DNA of 5,045 bases from RGIG3009 sp045541305. Its GTDB lineage: Bacteria > Bacillota > Clostridia > Oscillospirales > Acutalibacteraceae. Of the stretch, positions 1 through 5,045 are shown one piece after another; position 1 is the stretch's first letter; each line of letters opens with the position of its first letter. The stretch covers positions 1-5,045 of the forward strand of contig JAZQIV010000137.1 of NCBI GenBank assembly GCA_045541305.1. The letters run 5' to 3'. The notes under the pieces were generated by a model. That model searched no databases. It worked only from the letters and a program-made list of their open reading frames with translations, and was not told the DNA's origin. A program made the position numbers and the translations under genes.

Positions 1-197
1 TTCTTTCAACTGTTCAGATGCCCACCGGCATTCCGGTAGCAACGGTCGCCATTGGCGGCGGCGCAAACGCCGCTTTGCTGGCGGCGCAGATTTTGGCGGT
101 TGAAGATCAGGAACTCGCCGCTAAATTGGATGCTAAACGCCAAAGTGATGCTGCCAAGGTGTTGGGTAAAGATGCCGGTATCGCTGCATCGCTGTAA
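1..197 (+). CDS. purE: PurE, N5-carboxyaminoimidazole ribonucleotide mutase (3' end only)
   Basis: This is the C-terminal part of PurE, the cytoplasmic enzyme that makes 4-carboxy-AIR (CAIR), the substrate of the PurC encoded next. The gene enters from the left edge; the first complete codon is at base 3 and the stop is TAA at 195-197, leaving 64 visible residues of a protein usually about 160-170 long. The visible part begins STVQMPTGIPVATVAIGGG and continues with an ANAALLAAQIL helix, which matches the conserved C-terminal core of PurE (VQMP-G-PVATVAI followed by NAA-LAAQIL). The rest is an alanine- and lysine-rich tail. The N-terminal half, with the GSxSD substrate-binding motif, is outside the window, so class I (mutase) versus class II (AIR carboxylase) cannot be decided directly; class I is expected in bacteria. 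No purK is in view. Identification is firm. Confidence 0.93.
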   Translation, partial: LSTVQMPTGIPVATVAIGGGANAALLAAQILAVEDQELAAKLDAKRQSDAAKVLGKDAGIAASL

Positions 198-235
198 AAA
201 CGAGAACAAAAATTTTAATAAAGGGGTCTATCAAA

Positions 236-916
236 ATGAAACAGGTCTATGTAGGAAAAACAAAAGATGTATACGCATTGGATAACGGCAACTATTTGCT
301 GAAATTCAAGGATGACTGCACCGGCAAAGACGGTGTATTTGATCCCGGCGAGAACGCTGTTGGTCTGACGATCGATGGCGTTGGTGATGTCAACCTGCGT
401 ATGTCCATTTATTTCTTCGAAAAAGTGAATGCGGCCGGCATCAAAACGCACTATGTGAACGCGTCTTTGGAAGATACCACTATGGAAGTGTTGCCCGCCA
501 AGGTGTTCGGCAAAGGCTTGGAGGTTATTTGCCGTCACAAGGCTGTTGGCAGCTTCTATCGCCGTTACAGTGATTATATCGAAGAAGGCGCCGATCTGCC
601 GGCTTATGTGGAAATGACCTTCAAAAACGACGAAAAAGGTGATCCGCTGGTTACAAAAGACGGCTTGGTCGATTTAGGCGTCATGACTGCAGAACAATAT
701 GACGACATGAAAGCGATGACGCAAAAGATCACGCAGATCGTTGCTGATGACCTCAAAGAAAAAGGTCTCGTCCTTTACGACATCAAGTTCGAATTCGGTT
801 ACGATGCGGATGGCAAGGTAATGCTGATTGATGAGATCGCATCCGGTAATATGCGCGTATACAAAAACGGGGAATACATTGATCCCATGACGTTGTCTGA
901 GCTGTTTTTCGCGTAA
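236..916 (+). CDS. purC: PurC, SAICAR synthetase (phosphoribosylaminoimidazole-succinocarboxamide synthase)
   Basis: PurC joins CAIR and aspartate in an ATP-dependent reaction to give SAICAR, directly after the PurE step. The 226-residue protein is slightly shorter than the usual 235-240. The N-terminal YVGKTKDVY (residues 5-13) matches the family's YEGKAKxIY nucleotide-binding loop. Residues 95-107 (LEVICRHKAVGSF) match the first SAICAR synthetase signature (R-x3-[TA]-G-S, with V in place of T/A), and VLYDIKFEFG (179-188) matches the second. The third conserved block is divergent: LIDEIASGNMRVY (197-209) stands where most bacterial PurC have DEISPDxxRLW, although the arginine (R207) is kept. 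I recall this SGNMR form from clostridial homologues. The ATG at 236 is supported by AAGGGG at 221-226, nine bases upstream. The gene lies 38 bases after purE and is followed by a hairpin (929-957) before purF. Confidence 0.93.
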   Translation: MKQVYVGKTKDVYALDNGNYLLKFKDDCTGKDGVFDPGENAVGLTIDGVGDVNLRMSIYFFEKVNAAGIKTHYVNASLEDTTMEVLPAKVFGKGLEVICRHKAVGSFYRRYSDYIEEGADLPAYVEMTFKNDEKGDPLVTKDGLVDLGVMTAEQYDDMKAMTQKITQIVADDLKEKGLVLYDIKFEFGYDADGKVMLIDEIASGNMRVYKNGEYIDPMTLSELFFA

Positions 917-928
917 TCAATATGTTTT

Positions 929-962
929 CCCAAATACGCCTATAGGGCGTATTTGGGCTTTT
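929..962 (+). terminator. Perfect 12-bp stem-loop between purC and purF, possible weak terminator or attenuator
   Basis: CCCAAATACGCC at 929-940 is exactly complementary to GGCGTATTTGGG at 946-957, leaving a 5-base loop (TATAG). The stem is followed by CTTTTA (958-963), a short and interrupted U-tract, so it resembles a Rho-independent terminator with an imperfect tail. A second T-run, six bases long, lies at 970-975, too far away to help. Because the purF ribosome binding site follows within 25 bases and the operon clearly continues, full termination is unlikely. Partial termination that lowers purF-purH relative to purE-purC, or stabilisation of the 3' end of a purEC message, would fit better. 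The stem is seen directly; the function is inferred. Confidence 0.6.
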
Positions 963-977
963 ACGGTTATTTTTTCT

Positions 978-984
978 AAGGAGG
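978..984 (+). promoter_or_regulatory. Strong Shine-Dalgarno for purF
   Basis: AAGGAGG at 978-984 is a near-perfect complement of the 16S rRNA 3' end and sits five bases before the ATG at 990. It fixes the purF start at MGGFFG and so shows that the missing cysteine at the protein's N-terminus is not an artefact of a wrongly chosen start. No in-frame upstream start with a comparable site is available: the hairpin and T-rich gap occupy the space back to purC. Confidence 0.85.
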
Positions 985-989
985 AAATC

Positions 990-2411
990 ATGGGAGGATT
1001 CTTCGGAATAGCTTCGAAAAACGAGTGCTTATTAGATGTGTTTTTCGGTGTGGATTATCATTCGCACCTGGGAACACGGCGCGCCGGTCTTGCTGCGTAC
1101 GATCCGGAAAACGGGTTGCAGCGACAGATCCACAATATCGAAAACTCACCGTTCCGAACCAAATTTGAGCATATTTTGGATGAAATGAGTGGTACCTCGG
1201 CAATCGGTTGCATCAGCGACAGTGATCCGCAGCCGCTGCTGATTCGTTCCAAACTGGGGGTTTTTGCGATCTGCACCACCGGCATTATCAACAATGCCGC
1301 TGAGCTGATCGAACAATATGTGAAAAGTGACGGTCACTTTGATGCTATGACCGGCGGTAAGGTGAACTCCACGGAATTGTTAGCTTCGCTCATCAGCTTG
1401 AAGGAAAACTTTGTGGATGGTATTCGGTTCGCGCAGGATGTGATCGATGGTACCACCACGATTGTGATTTTAACCGAAACCGGATCCATTATCACCGCAC
1501 GTGATAAGCTTGGTCGCTTGCCTGTTTTGATCGGAAAAGGCGAAGAGGGATATTGTGTCACGTTTGAATCGTATGCAGCCTCAAAACTTGGGTTCGAGAT
1601 TGAAAAAGAACTCGGTCCCGGTGAGATTGTGGAATTAACAGCGGATTCCATGAATGTGTTATCACAGCCTGGTAAGAAAAAACGTATTTGCTCGTTTTTG
1701 TGGACTTATTACGGCTATTCCACCGCTTGCTACGAAGGAGTCAATGTGGAGGCTATGCGGTATCGCAATGGTGCCCTAATGGCCGAAAACGATAAACACA
1801 ACGGAGCGGTTGGCGATCTGGATTACGTGTGTGGTATGCCGGACAGCGGTATCCCGCACGCCATCGGCTATGCGAACGAAAGCGGTATTCATTATGCTCG
1901 TGCGTTCATCAAATATACGCCGACTTGGTCCCGCAGCTTCATTTCCTCCAAACAGGCCGAACGCGACAAGGTAGCCAAAATGAAACAGATTCCGGTGCAC
2001 GATCTTATTACCGGCAAGAAGTTGCTGTTTGTAGATGATTCCATCGTGCGTGGCACACAGATCAAAGAAACCGTGGATTTCTTGTATGAGAACGGCGCCA
2101 AGGAAGTGCACATGCGCTCGGCTTGTCCACCTATCATGTTCGGTTGTAAATATCTCAATTTCTCGCGTTCCACCTCTGATCTGGACTTGATCGCCCGCCG
2201 AGTGATTTTGGAACTGGAAGGGGAAACTGGGTTCGAGCATATCGCAGAATACAGCGATGGCAGCACCGAACGCGGCAAGAATCTGCGCGAAGCTCTTTGC
2301 AAACGTTTTGAGTTTGCTTCTTTGGATTTTCAATCGATTGAAAACGTAGTAAAGGCGATCGGCTTGCCGGAATGTGAACTGTGCACCTATTGCTTAAACG
2401 GAAAGGAATAA
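990..2411 (+). CDS. purF: PurF-type amidophosphoribosyltransferase with a degenerate glutaminase domain
   Basis: By homology this makes 5-phosphoribosylamine from PRPP, the first committed step of purine synthesis. It has 473 residues, close to the usual 450-500. The N-terminal Ntn-fold glutaminase domain (about 1-225) is recognisable but lacks its active site: it starts MGGFFGI where PurF has CGxxGI after processing, so the nucleophile cysteine is glycine; the HRGQ segment reads TRRAG (29-33); the GHVRYxTAG loop is missing (GCISDSDPQP, 73-82); AHNGN reads CTTGI (95-99); SDxE reads NSTE (126-129). The phosphoribosyltransferase domain looks intact, with GMPDSGIPHAIGYA (282-295), RSFISSKQAER (315-325) and the PRPP loop LLFVDDSIVRGTQ (345-357). 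Cysteines C234, C386 and C462/C465/C468 fall where Bacillus-type PurF binds a 4Fe-4S cluster. Glutamine-dependent activity is doubtful; ammonia-dependent activity is plausible. The stop is three bases before purM. The family is certain; the exact reaction is less so. Confidence 0.88.
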   Translation: MGGFFGIASKNECLLDVFFGVDYHSHLGTRRAGLAAYDPENGLQRQIHNIENSPFRTKFEHILDEMSGTSAIGCISDSDPQPLLIRSKLGVFAICTTGIINNAAELIEQYVKSDGHFDAMTGGKVNSTELLASLISLKENFVDGIRFAQDVIDGTTTIVILTETGSIITARDKLGRLPVLIGKGEEGYCVTFESYAASKLGFEIEKELGPGEIVELTADSMNVLSQPGKKKRICSFLWTYYGYSTACYEGVNVEAMRYRNGALMAENDKHNGAVGDLDYVCGMPDSGIPHAIGYANESGIHYARAFIKYTPTWSRSFISSKQAERDKVAKMKQIPVHDLITGKKLLFVDDSIVRGTQIKETVDFLYENGAKEVHMRSACPPIMFGCKYLNFSRSTSDLDLIARRVILELEGETGFEHIAEYSDGSTERGKNLREALCKRFEFASLDFQSIENVVKAIGLPECELCTYCLNGKE

Positions 2412-2414
2412 ACC

Positions 2415-3455
2415 ATGAATACAAAATCAAAATCTGACTCGTATGCGGCTGCCGGTGTGGATATTACCGCTGGCTATAAAGCTGTGGAATTGATGAAACA
2501 ACACATTGCTCGAACCCGTAACGCCGGTTGCTTGGATGACGTTGGTGGCTTTGGCGGTTGCTTCGGTTTGCCGACTAACATGGAAGAACCCGTATTGGTA
2601 AGCGGCACCGATGGTTGCGGCACGAAAGTGAAAATTGCCATTTTGCTGGATCGGCACGATACCATTGGCATTGATGCGGTGGCCATGTGTGTGAACGATA
2701 TTATTTGTGTAGGCGCTAAACCGCTGTTCTTTTTGGATTATATTGCTTGCGGTAAAAACTATCCCGAAAAGATTGCCGATATTGTCAAAGGTGTTGCCGA
2801 GGGTTGCGTGCAATCCGGTGCTGCCTTGATCGGCGGTGAAACCGCAGAGCACCCGGGCTTGATGCCGGAGGATGACTACGACTTGGCAGGCTTCGCAGTC
2901 GGTATTGTCGATAAAAAAGATATTTTGGACAACAAGACGATGCGGGCAGGGGACGTCGTTATCGCGCTCCCGTCCAGCGGTGTGCATTCCAACGGTTTTT
3001 CTTTGGTTCGCAAAGTGTTTGATGTCGAGAATGCCGATCTGACATCTCCGGTTGCCGAACTTGGCGGAAAATCGCTTGGTGAAACGCTGCTGACCCCCAC
3101 GAAGATTTATGTAAAACCGGTGCTCACCCTGTTGGAGCAGGTGAAAGTTAAGGGTATTTCCCATATTACGGGCGGTGGCTTTTACGAGAATATTCCGCGC
3201 AGCATTCCCGATGGCTTGGGTGCTGAGATTGATCGCAGTGCTGTGAAGGTGCTTCCTGTTTTTGATCTACTTGCAAAAGTCGGCAATATCAGCGAACGTG
3301 ATATGTTTAACACCTTTAACATGGGTGTCGGCATGAGCATTGTGGTTGCGCCCGAAGAGGCCGAAAAAGCGTTGTCGATCCTGCGTGAGTGCGGTGAAGA
3401 TCCGTATATCATCGGCAAGATCATCGAAAGTGACGAAAAGATTGCGATCGTCTGA
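2415..3455 (+). CDS. purM: PurM, AIR synthetase (phosphoribosylformylglycinamidine cyclo-ligase)
   Basis: PurM closes the imidazole ring: FGAM plus ATP gives AIR, ADP and phosphate, in the cytoplasm, normally as a homodimer. The 346 residues equal the usual family length. Expected motifs appear in order: SYAAAGVDITAG at the N-terminus (9-20), DDVGGFGGCFGLP (41-53), VSGTDGCGTKVKIA (62-75, usually SGTDGVGTK), IGIDAVAMCVNDIICVGAKP (84-103), LIGGETAEHPGLM (138-150), LPSSGVHSNGFSLV, and HITGGGFYENIPR near the C-terminal third. The glycine-rich and D/N residues of the ATP and metal site are present. The ATG at 2415 has an AAAGGA site (2402-2407) inside the end of purF, and only three bases separate the two genes, which points to translational coupling. 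Nothing is unusual apart from a relatively cysteine-rich sequence. Identification is very secure. Confidence 0.97.
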   Translation: MNTKSKSDSYAAAGVDITAGYKAVELMKQHIARTRNAGCLDDVGGFGGCFGLPTNMEEPVLVSGTDGCGTKVKIAILLDRHDTIGIDAVAMCVNDIICVGAKPLFFLDYIACGKNYPEKIADIVKGVAEGCVQSGAALIGGETAEHPGLMPEDDYDLAGFAVGIVDKKDILDNKTMRAGDVVIALPSSGVHSNGFSLVRKVFDVENADLTSPVAELGGKSLGETLLTPTKIYVKPVLTLLEQVKVKGISHITGGGFYENIPRSIPDGLGAEIDRSAVKVLPVFDLLAKVGNISERDMFNTFNMGVGMSIVVAPEEAEKALSILRECGEDPYIIGKIIESDEKIAIV

Positions 3456-3469
3456 GAGGACTTTACGTT

Positions 3470-4087
3470 ATGAATAACAAAGCACGCATCGCCGTTTTGG
3501 TTTCTGGCGGCGGTACCAACCTGCAAGCTTTGATCGATGCACAGCAAAGCGGTATTTTGCACAGCGGTGAGATCAAATTAGTGATTTCCAACAATCCCTC
3601 TGCGTTTGCACTGGAACGTGCGGCAAAAGTGGGAATTGATACATTGGTAGTCAGTAAAAAAACGCTCGGCTCGCAAGAAGTATTCGAGCAAGCAATGATG
3701 GATGCTCTTGATGGCCATCATATCGACATCATCGTGCTTGCTGGTTTCATGTCGATCTTAAGCGAGCGGTTTACGAGTGCCTATCCGAAGCGAATCATCA
3801 ACGTTCACCCGTCCTTGATTCCGTCTTTTTGCGGCAAAGGGTTTTACGGATTGCGTGTCCACGAAGCGGCTTTGGAATACGGGGTTAAGGTTACGGGTGC
3901 TACCGTGCATTTTGTCAACGAGGTACCCGACGGGGGCGAGATCATCCTGCAAAAAGCGGTGAAGATCCTTAAAAACGATACCCCGGAAACCCTGCAAAAA
4001 CGCGTAATGCGACTGGCAGAATGGAAGATTCTACCCGCAGCGGTCGAACAAGTATCCGCACAAATGAAACAACAGAAAGGTGAATAA
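3470..4087 (+). CDS. purN: PurN, GAR formyltransferase (10-formyltetrahydrofolate dependent)
   Basis: PurN transfers a formyl group from 10-formyl-THF to GAR, step three of the pathway. It has 205 residues (usual 190-215). The N-terminal IAVLVSGGGTNLQALIDA (7-24) is the phosphate-binding GSGxxxNxQAL type loop. The catalytic triad is visible: N111 and H113 in INVHPSLIPSF (110-120) and D154 in VNEVPDGGEII (149-159), corresponding to Asn106, His108 and Asp144 of the E. coli enzyme. Between them, CGKGFYGLRVHEA (121-133) is a few residues longer than the PGLHxHxxA loop of E. coli; I recall this form from clostridial PurN. ATG 3470 is preceded by GAGAGGA at 3454-3460, overlapping the purM stop (TGA 3453-3455), so translation is probably coupled to purM. 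The gene ends three bases before the IMP cyclohydrolase gene. Confidence 0.96.
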   Translation: MNNKARIAVLVSGGGTNLQALIDAQQSGILHSGEIKLVISNNPSAFALERAAKVGIDTLVVSKKTLGSQEVFEQAMMDALDGHHIDIIVLAGFMSILSERFTSAYPKRIINVHPSLIPSFCGKGFYGLRVHEAALEYGVKVTGATVHFVNEVPDGGEIILQKAVKILKNDTPETLQKRVMRLAEWKILPAAVEQVSAQMKQQKGE

Positions 4088-4090
4088 ATA

Positions 4091-4825
4091 ATGGCTTTAT
4101 TTGATCTGAAAATGCTTTTGAGCGAGAACACCTATCCCGGTCGCGGTATCGTGATCGGCAAATCGGCGGATGGCAAAAACGCCATGATTGCCTATTTCAT
4201 TATGGGTCGCAGTGTGAACAGCCGCAACCGCATTTTCGAGCGCTTTGAAGGCGGTATGCGCACCAAAGCATTTGATGAATCCAAGCTGTCCGACCCGAGC
4301 CTCATTATCTACAATCCTTATTTGAGCGCCAAGGGCGGTAATATTGATATCATCACCAACGGCGACCAAACTAACACGGTATTTGATTATCTTAACGAGT
4401 GTAGTGGTGATGGCTTTGCCTTTGAAAAAGCATTGCACACTCGCGAATTTGAACCCGATGCACCAAACTTTACCCCCCGCATTTCCGGTATCTTATATTA
4501 CGCTTTCCCTCGTAACGCTTTTAAGTATAAGCTTTCGATTTTAAAATCGGCAAACGGCCGTCCCGAAGCCTGCAATCGGTATTGCTACGACTACACGCCC
4601 GAAGACGGCATCGGTCATTTTATCCACACGTATAAATGCGATGGCGATCCTATCCCGTCTTTCTACGGCGAGCCTGAAGAAGTGTCCTTGCCGAACACTG
4701 CTGAGGAATTGGCGGATCTGGTGTGGAATAACCTGAACGAAGATAACAAAGTCTCGTTGTTTGTACGCGCCGTCCCGTTAAACGGCGATAACCCCACCGA
4801 GATCATTATCAATAAAAACAAGTAA
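4091..4825 (+). CDS. purO: IMP cyclohydrolase, PurO family
   Basis: PurO closes the second purine ring, FAICAR to IMP plus water, the last step of the pathway. I assign it from family features of the IMP_cyclohyd group: YPGRGIVIGKS near the N-terminus (15-25), GRSVNSRNR (39-47), IITNGDQTNT (87-96), PRISGI (129-134), and the block CNRYCYDY...EDGIGHFIHTYKCDGDPIPSF (161-191). The family has an Ntn-hydrolase-like fold without the catalytic nucleophile and is best known from methanogenic archaea, where proteins are about 200 residues; this one has 244, with an acidic C-terminal extension. No signal peptide or membrane segment is seen. Context supports the call strongly: it sits between purN and a formyltransferase that lacks its own cyclohydrolase domain. 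ATG 4091 has AAAGGTG (4076-4082) within the end of purN, three bases from that gene's stop. Biochemical activity in this lineage is inferred. Confidence 0.9.
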   Translation: MALFDLKMLLSENTYPGRGIVIGKSADGKNAMIAYFIMGRSVNSRNRIFERFEGGMRTKAFDESKLSDPSLIIYNPYLSAKGGNIDIITNGDQTNTVFDYLNECSGDGFAFEKALHTREFEPDAPNFTPRISGILYYAFPRNAFKYKLSILKSANGRPEACNRYCYDYTPEDGIGHFIHTYKCDGDPIPSFYGEPEEVSLPNTAEELADLVWNNLNEDNKVSLFVRAVPLNGDNPTEIIINKNK

Positions 4826-4830
4826 GGAGT
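4824..4830 (+). promoter_or_regulatory. Ribosome binding site of the formyltransferase gene, overlapping the purO stop
   Basis: AAGGAGT at 4824-4830 begins inside the purO stop codon (TAA 4823-4825) and lies seven bases before the ATG at 4838. It settles the start of the next gene directly at the AICAR formyltransferase domain, with no room for an N-terminal cyclohydrolase domain, and suggests coupled translation with purO. Confidence 0.85.
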
Positions 4831-4837
4831 AAGCATC

Positions 4838-5045
4838 ATGAAAGAATTTGAACTGAAATACGGTTGCAACCCCAACCAAAAACCGTCTCGTATTTATATG
4901 CAGGATGGCAGCGAGCTGCCGATTCAAATTTTGTGCGGCAGACCCGGTTATATCAATTTTTTAGATGCCTTTAACTCCTGGCAGTTGGTAAAGGAACTCA
5001 AGGAAGCACTCGGCTTGCCTGCTGTTACCTCGTTCAAGCACGTCA
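4838..5045 (+). CDS. purH: Stand-alone AICAR formyltransferase (PurH C-terminal domain type), 5' end only
   Basis: This enzyme formylates AICAR with 10-formyl-THF to give FAICAR, the substrate of the preceding PurO. Sixty-nine residues are visible before the window ends. They start MKEFELKYGCNPNQKPSRIY, matching the LKYGxNPHQ opening of the AICAR formyltransferase domain in bifunctional PurH, followed by GRPGYINFLDAFNSWQLVKE (34-53) and TSFKHV (64-69). K67-H68 correspond to the conserved catalytic Lys-His pair of this domain. In ordinary bacterial PurH the formyltransferase domain begins after about 200 residues of an MGS-fold IMP cyclohydrolase; here the gene starts right at it, so that domain is absent. 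The start ATG is set by the AAGGAGT site at 4824-4830, 12 bases after purO. The rest of the protein, probably over 300 residues, lies beyond the edge, so completeness cannot be judged. Confidence 0.9.
   Translation, partial: MKEFELKYGCNPNQKPSRIYMQDGSELPIQILCGRPGYINFLDAFNSWQLVKELKEALGLPAVTSFKHV

Noticed and set aside
52..285. Plus-strand open frame running across the end of purE into purC
   Set aside because: It is out of frame with both genes. The purE frame read from base 3 gives the conserved VQMP...NAALLAAQIL core, so no frameshift is needed.
917..989. Possible internal promoter before purF in the T-rich gap
   Set aside because: I found no convincing pair of -35 and -10 hexamers with proper spacing. 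The gap is explained by the hairpin and the ribosome binding site.
990..1028. C13 of PurF as an N-terminal nucleophile exposed by propeptide cleavage
   Set aside because: The GGFFGI segment (residues 2-7) aligns with CGVFGI itself, so C13 lies downstream of the nucleophile position, and cleavage there would remove the conserved first strand.
1776..2333. 185-codon minus-strand open frame opposite the PurF transferase domain
   Set aside because: It is a shadow of the conserved PurF reading frame. No domain is recognisable in the translation.
2427..3164. 245-codon open frame on the minus strand, opposite purM
   Set aside because: It lies entirely inside purM, whose protein is conserved over its full length. 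The antisense product resembles no family I know, and such frames arise from the codon pattern of the sense gene.
4536..4549. Perfect 14-base palindrome CGATTTTAAAATCG inside purO
   Set aside because: It lies in the coding region and has no loop suited to a terminator. A 14-base palindrome is expected by chance at a rate of about one per 16 kb, so it is not significant without conservation data.

Overview
This window is a stretch of a de novo purine biosynthesis operon with seven genes, all on the + strand: purE (3' end only), purC, purF, purM, purN, an IMP cyclohydrolase of the PurO family, and the 5' end of a stand-alone AICAR formyltransferase (purH-type). Tight packing (gaps of 3 to 73 bases), strong AGGAGG-like ribosome binding sites and roughly balanced base composition suggest a low-to-mid GC Gram-positive anaerobe. 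The particular enzyme variants (a PurF beginning MGGFFG, a PurC ending in an SGNMR motif, PurO next to a formyltransferase-only PurH) match what I recall from gut Clostridia (Oscillospiraceae/Ruminococcaceae). That placement rests on memory of families, not on a search.

Layout: bases 1-197 hold the C-terminal 64 residues of PurE. purC follows at 236-916. The 73-base gap after purC holds a perfect 12-bp inverted repeat (929-957), which could be a weak terminator, an attenuator or an RNA-processing element. From purF onward (990) the genes are nearly abutting: purF 990-2411, purM 2415-3455, purN 3470-4087, purO 4091-4825, and the formyltransferase from 4838 past the window end. No stretch over 100 bases lacks a gene. 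I see no mobile element, CRISPR array, tRNA or rRNA.

Together the genes cover these steps: PRPP to phosphoribosylamine (PurF), GAR to formyl-GAR (PurN), FGAM to AIR (PurM), the carboxylated-AIR step (PurE), CAIR plus aspartate to SAICAR (PurC), AICAR to FAICAR (formyltransferase) and FAICAR to IMP (PurO). PurD, PurL/Q/S and PurB are not in view and must lie elsewhere.

The most notable content is enzymatic. The PurF has lost the N-terminal nucleophile cysteine and the other recognisable glutaminase residues, yet keeps an intact PRPP-binding loop and the cysteines expected for the structural iron-sulfur cluster, so its nitrogen source is an open question. The bifunctional PurH found in most bacteria is replaced by two separate genes, one of them from a family best known in archaea.
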